Made by a program: the position numbers and the translations under genes. From Serripes groenlandicus (taxonomy: Eukaryota > Mollusca > Bivalvia > Cardiida > Cardiidae), in contig JASEVX010000001.1 of NCBI GenBank assembly GCA_031761405.1, positions 115,369,071-115,433,070 of the forward strand: DNA of 64,000 bases, in the 5' to 3' direction. Below, piece after piece: positions 30,836 to 41,636 of this stretch. Within the stretch, counting starts at the first letter, position 1. Each line of letters starts with the position of its first letter. The notes below the pieces were generated by a model that was not told the DNA's origin, did no database searches, and saw only the letters and a list, made by a program, of their open reading frames with translations.

Positions 30836-30960
30836 GGGGTATTATTACCACATAGAGTGTTATATAACAGCACTGACTATAACTTATATGCCCGTAGTGA
30901 ATCTTTTTCATACAACCGTTCGAGTTTCTACATTCTTAAGAAAACAGACACATTATGTTA
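30836..30960 (+). pseudogene. Decayed terminal-blade cassette fragment
   Basis: GAGTGTTATATAACAGCACT, GACTATAACTTATATG and GTTCGAGTTTCTACA correspond to the VLYNNT...LYV...VYK part of the cassette. It is heavily diverged and open in no frame. Confidence 0.55.
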
Positions 30961-31381
30961 GATAACAGTGTTCATCGGTATATCGCTGTTCAACTAATTT
31001 ACCATTTCTCTGATATAATCGCTTTTTGACGAATCGGCAGAAAACACATATTAACAACATTAAACACATTAAAAGCAAGAAGAAATTGCACGTTTTATGT
31101 TATTTATTCTTCAACTTTATTTAAACTTTCAATTAAATATATTTTCAATATTTATTTCTATATTTTATTCAAAGTCGTATTCTACAAATTTGTTGTATAT
31201 GGGGAAGGATTACACCAATACTTTGGCTATTTAAACGTAATTTATCAGTGAGGCGATTTTAGTTAGTAACCACTATTTCGGTATAACTGATCTAATGTTG
31301 AAAACGGCGTAAACAATAATTAAACAAACAATCAAACAATCTTTAGGTTGTACATGTTAAAAACGATTTGAGAACATAGAA
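30961..31381. repeat. Third copy of the post-gene flank: PAL1 MITE plus SINE-tail relic
   Basis: 31000-31210 matches the PAL1 copy at 5030-5240 (TTGACGAATCGGCAGAAAAC, TTGTATATGGGGAAGGATTA). A SINE tail (AATGTTGAAAACGGCGTAAA) lies at about 31285-31345. Confidence 0.55.
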
Positions 31382-33590
31382 TATACACCTTATGTTCAGC
31401 TCTGATTAACCCTTTCCTACATTAACATCTTATGTTCAGCTCTGATTAACCCTTTCCTACATTAACATCTTATGTTCAGCTCTGATTAACCCTTTCACAC
31501 GTTAACATCTTATGTTCAGCTCTAATTAACCCTTTCCTACATTAACATCTTATGTTCAGCTCTGATTAACCCTTTCCTACATTAACACCTTATGTTCAGC
31601 TCCAATTAACCCTTTCCTACATTAACATCTTATGTTCATCTCTGATAAACCCTTTCCCACATTAACATCTTATTTTCAGCTCTGATTAACCCTTTCCTAC
31701 ATTAACATCTTATGTTCATCTCTGATTAACCATTTCCCACATTAACATCTTATGTTCATCTCTGTTTAACCCTTTCCCACATTAACATATTATGTTCAGC
31801 TCTAATAAACCCTTTCCCACATTAACACCTTATGTTCATCTCTGTTTAACCCTTTCCCACATTAACATATTATGTTTAGCACTGATTAACCCTTTCCTAC
31901 ATAAACATCTTATGTTCAGCTCTAATTAACCCTTTCCTACATTAACATATTATGTTCATCTCTGATTAACCCTTTCCCACATTAACATCTTATGTTCAGC
32001 TCTGATAAACCCTTTCCCACATTAAAATATTATGTTCATTTCTGTTTAACCCTTTCCCACATTTACACCTTATGTTCAACTCTGATTAACCCTTTCCCAC
32101 ATTAACACCTTATGTTCATCTCTGATTAACCCTTTCCCATATTAACATCTTATGTTCATCTCTGATTAACCCTTTCCCACATTAACATCTTATGTTCAGC
32201 TCTAATAAACCCTTTCCCACATTAACACCTTATGTTCATCTCTGTTTAACCCTTTCCCACATTAACATATTATGTTCAGCTCTAATTAACGCTTTCCTAC
32301 ATTAATATCTATGTTTAGTTCTGATAAACCCTTTCCCACATTAACACCTTATGTTCAGCTCTGATTAACCCTTTTCTACATTAACATCTTATGTTCATCT
32401 CTGATTAACCCTTTTCTACATTAACATCTTATGTTCAGCTCTAATAAACCCTTTCCCACATTAACACCTTATGTTCATCTCTGTTTAACCCTTTCCCACA
32501 TTAACATATTATGTTCAGCTCTAATTAACGCTTTCCTACATTAATATCTATGTTTAGTTCTGATAAACCCTTTCCCACATTAACACCTTATGTTCAGCTC
32601 TGATTAACCCTTTTCTACATTAACATATTATGTTCATCTCTGATTAACCCTTTTCTACATTAACATCTTATGTTCAGCTCTGATAAACCCTTTCCCACAT
32701 TAACATATTATGTTCAGCTCTAATTAACGCTTTCCTGCATTAACATCTTATGTTCATCTCTGATTAACCCTTTCCCACATTAACACATTATGTTCATCTC
32801 TGATTAACCCTTTCCCACATTAACATATTTTGTTCATCTCTGATTAACCCTTTCCCACATTAACATCTTATGTTCATCTCTGATTAACCCTTTCCCACAT
32901 TAACACATTATGTTCATCTCTGATTAACCCTTTCCCACATTAACATATTTTGTTCATCTCTGATTAACCCTTTCCCACATTAACATCTTATGTTCATCTC
33001 TGATTAACCCTTTCCCACATTAACACATTATGTTCATCTCTGATTAACCCTTTCCCACATTAACATATTTTGTTCATCTCTGATTAACCCTTTCCCACAT
33101 TAACATCTTATGTTCATCTCTGATTAACCCTTTCCCACATTAACACATTATGTTCATCTCTGATTAACCCTTTCCCACATTAACATATTTTGTTCATCTC
33201 TGATTAACCCTTTCCTACATTTACACCTTATGTTCATCTCTGATTAACCCTTTCCCACATTAACACCTTATGTTCATCTCTGATTAACCCTTTCCCACAT
33301 TAACACCTTATGTTCATCTCTGATTAACCCTTTCCCACATTAACATATTATGTTCATCTCTGATTAACCCTTTCCTACATTAACACCTTATGTTCATCTC
33401 TGATTAACCCTTTCCCACATTAACATCTTATGTTCATCTCTGATTAACCCTTTCCCACATTAACACCTTATGTTCATCTCTGATTAACCCTTTCCCACAT
33501 TAACATCTTATGTTCATCTCTGATTAACCCTTTCCCACAATAACATCTTATGTTCAGCTCTAATTAACGCTTTCCTACATTAACACATCT
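31382..33590. repeat. 40-bp tandem array, about 55 copies, derived from a PAL1 terminus
   Basis: The unit consists of CTTATGTTCAGCTCTGATTA followed by ACCCTTTCCTACATTAACAT. It contains TTAACCCTTTCCCACATTAA, the PAL1 terminus with its TTAA target. The array ends directly at ACATCTGAAGGAGACGAGTT, the continuation of a PAL1 copy. The single-copy form is seen at 5727-5760 and 30129-30160. Local higher-order patterns (120-bp triplets of CTTATG/CACATTATG/ATATTTTG variants at 32750-33220) indicate recent expansion. Confidence 0.95.
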
Positions 33591-33679
33591 GAAGGAGACG
33601 AGTTTGAAAACATCTTTGTAAAATACGGAAACTCTTTGTAAATGAAAGTGTAATGTTTGAATAGAGTTTAAAACATTGT
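33591..33679. mobile_element. Left part of the PAL1 copy split by a LINE
   Basis: GAGTTTGAAAACATCTTTGT, AAATGAAAGTGTAATG and AATAGAGTTTAAAACATTGT give the family order. The second half resumes at 34437 (AAACATTGTGGCAAAAAGAG). Confidence 0.75.
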
Positions 33680-34445
33680 ACATTATACAAAGATCAGAGA
33701 TTAAAATTATTTCGTAACCTTCATGAGTATCACCCTTTAAATGCAAACTTACTTCTATCTGGTTCCCAAAACTATACCGATAAAGATAATTCATATATTT
33801 TTAAGAATGTGCAAATATTTATCAAAGGAACACAAAGCTTCAAATGATTTGTTTTGTGGGATTATCAAATCAGTTTCAAAATTACGCTAGCCCAGTATGA
33901 CCACTTGTCTACCCTGACACCCTACTTCCAGCAGGCATCTTCTTCTTTTTATTTCATTTTTGTCCTTTCTTTATTCTGAAATTGATTTTTCTGTATGTGT
34001 GTGTATGTGTACATATATATATGGATATGTGTATATATATGTATGTGTGAGTGCATGTATATGCATTTATATATGTGCTAAAGTTCAATATTTGTTACGT
34101 TTTTTCCGAACACTTCGGTGGTTTTGTGTTTGGCGTGCTCAGTCTTATTCTGCCTTGGATATGGCTGCGCTCGTGTGACACACTACCCCGGAAACGTTGC
34201 CTAACCGAAATATGTCTTGTCTCCAATAATTATTGTTAAGCTACAAAAAGCTTAAACAATCAAAGTCGTATTTAGAGACAAAAATAAAAATTGTTTGTAA
34301 TAATTATCAAAGGGGATGGCCGTATCTAAGTTGTGAGAACTTGTGGCCAGACCCGTTTGCCTATAACATGTATATTTGTAAGTCTAAAGTTTATTCTGTA
34401 TATATACTTTGTGGGCAATAAAATATGTTTAAAGTGAAACATTGT
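33671..34445 (+). mobile_element. 5'-truncated non-LTR retrotransposon (LINE) 3' end with target-site duplication
   Basis: Inserted sequence 33680-34436 is bounded by AAACATTGT at 33671-33679 and 34437-34445. It holds the last about 55 codons of an ORF2-like frame, then about 590 bases of 3'UTR, with GGGCAATAAAATATG near the end. A TG/TA-rich tract lies at about 33990-34080. The short 3' piece, terminal AATAAA and target duplication fit target-primed reverse transcription. Confidence 0.75.
33680..33847 (+). pseudogene. C-terminal end of LINE ORF2-like protein (fragment)
   Basis: The plus frame reads through LFRNLHEYHP, NLLLSGSQN, IFKNVQIFIKGTQSFK and then TGA at 33845. A leucine-rich LLLxG segment, an IFxxVQxFI helix and a basic/aromatic ending near the stop are typical of the extreme C-terminus of animal LINE reverse transcriptases, from memory of that family. 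All catalytic domains are missing because of 5' truncation. Confidence 0.6.
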
Positions 34446-34675
34446 GGCAAAAAGAGAAATTGTTCATCATGATCAAAGTCGGATTTATCTAAAGCTAAAC
34501 TTCAAGCTATTGAATTGAGCTGCCATCAGTTTAGAGACTGGTCAGACGGAGCGGATTTAATATTTTGCCTAATGTAAGTACTTACTTGTATATAAATATA
34601 TTTACTTTGAATAAAATGTAATGGATAACTTGGTAAATGATTATATTTATTGTCTGCGATAATATTCCTACTTTA
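34437..34675. other. PAL1 right half and locus-duplication flank
   Basis: 34437-34490 completes the split PAL1 copy. 34490-34675 aligns with 5960-6560 of locus 1 (CTAAAGCTAAAC, ACTGGTCAGACGGAGCGG). Confidence 0.6.
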
Positions 34676-35582
34676 CATATTGGGTATCAATTTACAGTAC
34701 TGAACGCAATAATTGAAACCAGAGACGTATGTAAGTGGTTGTACACATAATGGGTATCAACCAACAGTTCTTAACGCAATAGTTAAAACCAGAGACGTAT
34801 GTAAGTGGTTGTACACATAATGGTTATCCACAAACAGTACTTACCGCAATAGTTAAAACCAGAGACATATGTAAGTGGCTGTACACATAATGGTTATCAA
34901 CTAACAGTACTGAACGCAATAGTTAAAACCAGAGACGTATGTAAGTGGTTGTACACATAATGGTTATCAACTAACAGTTCTTAACGCAATAGTTAAAACC
35001 AGAGACGTATGTAAGTGGTTGTACACATAATGGTTATCAACTTACAGTACTGAACGCAATAGTTAAAACCAGAGACGTATGTAAGTGATTGTACACATAA
35101 TGGTTATCCACTAACAGTACTGAACGCAATAGTTAAAACCAGAGACGTATGTAAGTGGTTGTACACATAATGGTTATCAACTTACAGTACTGAACGCAAT
35201 AGTTAAAACCAGAGACGTATGTAAGTGGTTGTACACATAATGGTTATCAACTTACAGTACTGAACGCAATAGTTAAAACCAGAGACGTATGTAAGTGATT
35301 GTACACATAATGGTTATCCACTAACAGTACTGAACGCAATAGTTAAAACCAGAGACGTATGTAAGTGGTTGTACACATAATGGTTATCAACTAACAGTAC
35401 TGAACGCAATAGTTAAAACCAGAGACGTATGTAAGTGGTTGTACACATAATGGTTATCAACGAACAGTACTGAACGCAATAGGTAAAACCAGAGACGTAT
35501 GTAAGTGGCTGTACACATAATGGTTATCAACTTACAGTACTGAACGCAATAGTTATAACCAGAGACGTATGTAAGTGGTTTC
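34676..35582. repeat. 70-bp tandem array, about 13 copies
   Basis: TGTACACATAATGGTTATCA recurs every 70 bp, with AGAGACGTATGTAAGTGGTT in each unit. The paralogous locus 1 has the single-copy equivalent at about 6555-6610, so the array expanded after the locus duplication. Confidence 0.95.
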
Positions 35583-36188
35583 TATCCTATCTGTTCAGCC
35601 CTCAGCAAATAACACACCACTACTTGAGAATTTTAAAACTCCGATATAAGCTTTTCATGCATCGAACTGAGGTCCCCGGCTCTGGTAGTCAACTACACCA
35701 TTGAAACATGCTTTTACGACGAGACGTAACCATTACACGCACCGTGTATTAGAACATATCCTAGCAACAATTCCAGCTCATCATCCGATTTGAACTCGAG
35801 GCCGGAACTCTACCCCAGCACGACTGCTTTCGTTATGAAACATATGTAAACTCTGAACCTTCACTAGAATGAGATTATAAAGCCCTAACTCTACCTACTA
35901 TGTTTCGCTTGGTTTGTCATATTCGTGTAGATCAAGTATCAGGTATAAACATCTACGTGTGTCTTTGAAATACATTATTAGTGGAATATATGGACGGTTC
36001 TCACACAATTCGACTTTCAGGACCATACTAATCAAACACTGAACCAGCTATTCATTCTTGACTATGCGATGAAAATGCAATTGGATATGGTATATGGTAT
36101 ATGGATGTTTCTTGCGCAGAAGGGCCATTTTAAATCGGTTAATTCGTTGGCAAAATTTTGTTTTTGGTTAATCTGTTGTCTGTAATAT
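35583..36188. other. Gene-free stretch
   Basis: 35583-35620 still aligns with 6600-6655. At 35650-35830 there are SINE-like words (CCGATTTGAACTCGAGGCC), possibly a minus-strand tRNA-derived element, but boundaries are not clear. Nothing else is recognised. Confidence 0.35.
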
Positions 36189-37044
36189 ACGGAATTCCGT
36201 TAGGGCCATTAAAGGTCATCGCCTGTGAATGTTTGATTTGAAACGCGATACTCGATGGTGAAAACGCGACAGTACAATAACGAAAACGCGATAATATGAC
36301 AATACAATATTGATAATGCGATATACTATCGCGTTTTCACCATTGTAGTGTCGCGTTTTCAAGATCGAAATATCGTGATATCGCGTTTTTGTTATCGTAC
36401 TATCGTACTATCGCGTTATCATTATCGTACTGTCGCGTTATCATAATCGTACTGTTGCGTTAATATTATTGCATCAGCGCCTTCCGGTGAGCATGCGCAA
36501 TGACCAAACTAAAAGATCTTCAAGTACAACATTTCAAATGGACGAGTTTATACAAACTCATTTTGAGAGAGGCTATGCCTACAAGGGGATACTTGTTTTA
36601 TTGAAACCGGATATGGAGGTAGACATGTTGTCACATGTAATTGAATTTCTTCTATGTGCATGCGTACCGGAAGGCGAAAGCACGATGTTGATAACGCGAC
36701 AGTACGATAATGATAACGCGACATTACGATGTAGATACCGTGACAGTACAATAATGACAGCACGACAGTACGATAATACTAACGCGACAGTAAGATGATG
36801 ATAACGCGACAGTACGATACTACGATAACGAAAACGCGATATTACGATAATGAAAACGCGACAGTACGATGGCGAAAACACGATAGTATATCGCATTATC
36901 ATCATCGTACTGTCGTATTATCGCGTTTTCGTTATCGTACTGTCGCGTTATCATCATCGTACTGTCGCCTTTTTATTATCGTACTATCGACTATCGCGTT
37001 TCAGATCAACACATTTACAGGCGATGGCCCTAACGGAATTCCGT
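36189..37044. mobile_element. Nested inverted-repeat DNA element with minisatellite arms
   Basis: Outer terminal inverted repeats are ACGGAATTCCGTTAGGGCCA (36189) and its complement ending at 37044, extending inward through CATCGCCTGT and TTTGAAACGCGATA-like blocks. Both arms are filled with short units of ATCGTACTGTCGCGTTATC type, in both orientations. The centre (36479-36677) has its own inner inverted repeat (CGCCTTCCGGTGAGCATGCG and the mirror CATGCGTACCGGAAGGCG). It resembles fold-back elements with repetitive termini. Confidence 0.8.
36538..36640 (+). pseudogene. HTH-like N-terminal fragment of a possible rve-type transposase
   Basis: From the ATG at 36538 the frame reads MDEFIQTHFERGYAYKGIL. 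This resembles the start of cnidarian and mollusc integrase-core proteins that begin with a [FY]F..GY.Y.EI..L helix-turn-helix. Similarity fades after about 30 residues, and the frame then runs into minisatellite sequence. The resemblance is from memory and unverified. If right, the element is a relic of that transposon family. Confidence 0.4.
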
Positions 37045-38207
37045 AGTAATGTGTTATGAGTACGAGTGTTATCCATCTAACTTGAACCCTGGTTGACCAT
37101 TGAGATTTTACCGACGATAGACAAACGTCCTTGTCACTAATGACATTCATCTTTCACCTGTGTACATATATCTGTGAAGACAACCAGTTACAGGTTGTGT
37201 GGCGGGTGCTCTCGTACCATGTGTGCCAGAACACCTATTGTTAGGTTAATTGTTTGCGATTAATTAATTTAAAACACATTTGACAACGGCGTGAAGCACA
37301 TCTGACAGAGTTACAACCTTGTGGCTGTTGAAGAATGTAGGAAGGACCATCCCCATGGTCTAGATGATTTACTGATGGAGTCGTTACAGATCGCAATTGT
37401 GCTTTGGCTTGTCGGTCATTTCTGATCACGAACAATACCGAGCAAGTATAATAATTCGCCAAGCATTTATTCTGTTAAAATAAACCGGTATTGTACAGAA
37501 ACTGCCGAGCTCATTCGGGGTTGTGCACTCTTCAGATGGATGTCTTTTTTGGTTTTGGTTTTGTAAAACACGAACCGTATGAATGAGGATCGTCTTAACT
37601 TTGCGATAAGCGAGCGCTACTCACGAGGTGTTAATAGAAGAGGCTTATATACTGTTTTACTTCTTAAAAATTGAACAGCCAGTTGTGTAGAATCTGGTGA
37701 ACACGATGTGGATGCGCCGGCTGTCTTGACTCTATTCAGATAATATAAAAGGTTTAACGAAATCGGCTCAAGCAGTCAAAGGGTTAAAAAGTAAAACAGG
37801 CTTAATACTAATCTGTGATGAATGATTTTAATTTTGTCTTAATGGTTATTTCCGACGTATTAGGTTCATGTTAGTTATGACCTATTGTGAACAATAATAT
37901 AATAACATAAACATAACATATGGATATACCTCGAGAAAGTGTATGTATTTGCGTATTTATATTTATTAATTTGTCTCTAATTGTTGTTTGTACCTCAATT
38001 TCTTTACGCAGCTCGGGAGAAAAACACGACATTGTTAAGGTCGTTTCAGCTGACACTGGATTGATCACACTGTTTAAAATGTTGAATTATATGAATTAGA
38101 TAAATATAAGTTCTAGACAGTTCACCAAATCTCATCTGTCCTATGAGCATACCATAGTGTCCCTTCACGTAAAATGTGACGACCAAACATGACGTATGAA
38201 GTGCATC
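37045..38207. other. Gene-free stretch with one cysteine-bearing minus-strand frame
   Basis: A 73-codon frame at 37241-37462 (minus, starting at TTG, no ATG) ends with a C-x4-C-x4-C-x2-C pattern. It faintly recalls the cysteine linker before GIY-YIG domains in Penelope-like elements, but there is too little to call. The rest shows no recognised feature. Confidence 0.3.
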
Positions 38208-38420
38208 AGATCGACACAATTACGTGTCGCCTTCCAATAAGATTTTGAAGAAGTATTACGAATATGTTCGTGGATGTTATTGAGATCAGAACGACACAAT
38301 TACGTATTGCCTTCCAATAACATTTTGAAGAAGCATTACGAATATGCTCGTGGATGTTATTGAGATCAGAACGACACAATAACGTGTTGCCTTTCAATAA
38401 AATGTAAAAGAAGCATTACG
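38208..38420. repeat. 80-bp tandem repeat, about 2.6 copies
   Basis: GACACAAT recurs at 38212, 38293 and 38373, with CGTGGATGTTATTGAGATCA in each unit. Confidence 0.88.
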
Positions 38421-38424
38421 AATG

Positions 38425-39395
38425 AAACATGTAAACCTTTCAATATGAAACATGTAAACGTTTCGATATGCAGCATGTAAACCTTTCAATATCAAACATA
38501 TAAACCTCTAATATGAAAAATGTAAACCTTTCAATATCAAACATGTAACCTTTCAATATGAAACATGTAAAACCTTTCGATATGCAGCATGTAAACCTTT
38601 CAATATGAAACATGTAAACCTTTGATATGAAACATGTAAACCTTTCAATATGAAACATGTTAACCTTTAATATGAAACATGTAAACCTTTCGATATGAAA
38701 CATGTAAACCTTTCAATATGAAACATGTAAACCTTTCAATATGAAACATGTAAACCTTTAATATGAAACAGGTAAACCTTTAATATGAAACATGTAAACC
38801 TTTAATATGAAACATGTAAACCTTTCGATATGCAGCGTGTAAACCTTTCAATTTGAAACATGTAAACCTTTCAATATGAAACATGTAAACCTTTGATATG
38901 AAACATGTAAACCTTTCAATATGAAACATGTAAACCTTTAATATGAAACAGGTAAACCTTTAATATGAAACATGTAAACCTTTAATATGAAACATGTAAA
39001 CCTTTCGATATGCAGCAGGTAAACCTTTCAATTTGAAACATGTAAACTTTAATATGAAAAATGTTAACCTTTCAATATGAAACATGTAAACCTTTCAATA
39101 TGAAACATGTAAACCTTTCAATATAAAACATGTAAACATTTCAATATGAAACATGTAAACCTTTAATATGAAACAGGTAAACCTTTAATATGAAACATGT
39201 AAACCTTTAATATGAAACATGTAAAACTTTCAATATGAAACATGTAAACCTTTCGATATGCAGCATGTAAACCTTTCAATATGAAACATATAAACCTTTA
39301 ATATGAAACATGTAAACCTTTCAATATGTAAAATGTAAACCTTCAATATGAAACATGTAAACCTTTCAGTATGAAACATGATAACCTTTGAATAA
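38425..39395. repeat. 22/23-bp tandem array, about 43 copies
   Basis: The core unit is AAACATGTAAACCTTTCAAT plus ATG. Variants have CTTTAATATG, CTTTGATATG or CTTTCGATATGCAGC. Mixed unit lengths give a ragged phase. The array decays gradually into 39400-39480. Confidence 0.95.
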
Positions 39396-39585
39396 TCAAC
39401 ATAAAGACTGTTCAATATTAAAAAAAGTCAATTTTTCGTTATTAAACTGGTCAATTTTTCAATATCATACATGTCAACTTTTCACCATGTTGGAGGGTCA
39501 ACCGATTTTGGGTCTTATTGCCTTGTTGGTATGCAATACATGTTTGGCTACACTGCGAAAAGCAAAGACTGGGTCTCCGTCATTT

Positions 39586-39790
39586 AAAACAGCACCACGG
39601 CCTAGTTGTTAGCGTCGGAGATTTGAAACCGGGCGTCCCAATCACGGCGCTGTTGTCGTGGAGGATTGCCCTTTGACAAGACACAATTACAAGCCTATGG
39701 TAACGGTTTGTTTACCCAGCGATCATGAATAAGTGAACTGTCGCCGTGATATAACTGAAACAATGTTGAAAATGACGTAAAACCCCCTAA
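39586..39790 (+). mobile_element. tRNA-derived SINE, plus strand, degraded
   Basis: The head is CACCACGGCCTAGTTGTTAG and GATTTGAAACCGGGCG. The tail AGTGAACTGTCGCCGTGATA followed by AACAATGTTGAAAATGACGT is the S1/S2 tail. Confidence 0.65.
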
Positions 39791-39876
39791 AAAATCATTT
39801 ATAACAGTAGAGTTCTAGATAAGGAGGAGTAAACTGATCTCTTCCCCTCATTATCTCTCGTTTTACCAAGCCAAAC
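39791..39876. other. Short unassigned spacer
   Basis: Nothing recognised between the SINE and PAL2. Confidence 0.4.
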
Positions 39877-40147
39877 CATATGAGCCGTTCCACGAGAAAA
39901 CCAACATTGTGGACTCTGCGTAAAGTATCGACCCGAATCAGCCTAAGCATGCTGCGCAGTCTTACCCGGATAGACACTTTTCGCCTCCTGTCGATTTTCT
40001 GTTTCAGGAATCATTACTCTATACCTCTATCCCCATGAGACGGAATATGACGGCCCGGATCCATCTGCGCGGACTGCGCAGGCTGATCTGGGTCGATACA
40101 TTATGCAGAAGTCATAATATTGGTTTTCTCGCGGGACGGCTCATATG
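39877..40147. mobile_element. PAL2 palindromic MITE, complete copy
   Basis: The ends CATATGAGCCGTTCCACGAG and the complement of CATATGAGCCGTCCCGCGAG continue inward as AAAACCAACATTGTGGACT, TATCGACCC and ATCAGCCT on one side, mirrored on the other. The whole element is about 271 bp and nearly palindromic. Other copies are at 42877-43150 and 22005-22127 (half). Confidence 0.85.
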
Positions 40148-40350
40148 GTGATAATCAATGAGACGATTTTTGAGAGTACCCACACCATAGGGTTTGTATG
40201 CATTTTAGGAAAATAAAATATACCCCTTATCTAGAGCTCTGCTTTTTGTTTAATATCCGCCTCTTTCCTGTCTACCATGTAAATATCAATCAATTTAAAA
40301 ATAACCGCAAACAAGAAAGAATTATTCGGACAATTGCACTCAATTAATTT

Positions 40351-40592
40351 ATTGATTGATTGGGGTTTGTAGCCGTTTTCACCATTTATGTTTAATTATA
40401 TCACGTTGGCCTGTTCACAAATCATCATTTTTTTCTGACTTTCTTACCCTACACAACAGTTTTAAGATTGTTAGCCTATTGTTGAAAAATGAATAACGCG
40501 TGTTGAATGGAATGTTGTCAAACGTCAAACGTCGGAAAGAATGATGGCTAAAACTAAAGTTCGAACTCACAACTCCTTTGACTGAGCTACCA
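40351..40592 (-). mobile_element. tRNA-derived SINE S1, minus strand, diverged
   Basis: The tail side is TTGATTGATTGGGGTTTGTA. The head on the minus strand has GTAGCTCAGTC (A box) and GTGAGTTCGAACTTTAG (B box), with body CGTCGGAAAGAATGATGGC mirrored. No clear target duplication was seen. Confidence 0.75.
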
Positions 40593-40747
40593 AATTCACT
40601 AAAAAAAAAAGCACATACATTTGTTGACGTGAATGTAAGTACATATATGAGTGCATACAAGACCTCTTGCTAAGAGTTTCAAGCTGGGATTCACCATGCC
40701 CTAAACTTTAACAATACATACTACATCTACAACCAAAATAACGAATC

Positions 40748-40882
40748 AATATCATATCATATCATATCATATCATATCATATCATATCATATCACATCAT
40801 ATCATATCATATCATATCATATCATATCATATCATATCATATCATATCATATCATATCATATCATATCATATCATATCATAT
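40748..40882. repeat. (ATATC)n pentanucleotide microsatellite
   Basis: About 27 near-perfect copies of the pentamer, with one ATCAC interruption. Confidence 0.98.
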
Positions 40883-40970
40883 AAATAGATGTAAACAAAT
40901 AAAGCGAAAATCCGGACACACAAAACTGGCTGATCAAAAATAAAGTTACATTACCAATTCAATTATGCTG

Positions 40971-41636
40971 CTCTCACACAGTTCCGAATATCCTTGCGAT
41001 TATGAAAATATTGTATTCGGCAAAAAAAGAGAAGAATGGACAGGAAAAATAATGAAAATTTAGAAGCCTTACGATTCTTTGCAAATTTCTTACGAATGGT
41101 TGCGAGTGCTTGCGAATTTCTGCCGATCATTGCGAGTGTATATGAATGAGTGCTTGCAAACACCTTATGAATGAAGCGATTGTGAAATCGATTGCTTTTG
41201 CGACTGCGTCTCTTCATCATTTGTTCTCCACCCGCCGGACAGAACACATCGAATCAAGTTATTCGTGCCAAGAGATGTCAAGAGGGTCTCCACGACCTAA
41301 TGAATGATTGCGAGTGCCTTGCGAGCTCCACAAATGCATTGCGATGATTAAAAATTGCTTACGAATACTTACGAATATGTTGCTAAAAACGCGAATAAAA
41401 TATGCCTTCATTGCAAATTTAGGAGCATCTTGTTAATATTCGCAACAATAAGCGAATGGTAGCCAGTGGTTGAGAACATTTACCAGTGTCTTGCGACCAT
41501 ATCCTGATCATTACGATTAATTAGCGAGTGGTTTAGGACATTTACCAGTGTCTTGCTACCATATCCCGATCATTACAATTACTTAGCGATTGCTACTCGC
41601 CAGGGCAATCACAAGGAATTTGGTACTGTGTGAGAG
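40971..41636. mobile_element. TIR element with internal GCGA-motif repeats
   Basis: The termini CTCTCACACAGTTCCGAATA and the complement of CTCTCACACAGTACCAAATT are inverted, each followed by a (C)CTTG(C/T)GAT block. The interior is filled with TTGCGAATTTCTTACGAAT and TTGCGAGTG-type degenerate words. There is no transposase. The 94-residue minus frame is incidental. Confidence 0.7.

Noticed and set aside
31382..33590. Telomere-like or centromeric repeat
   Set aside because: The unit is 40 bp and MITE-derived, with no TTAGGG tracts; a centromeric role cannot be judged from one window.
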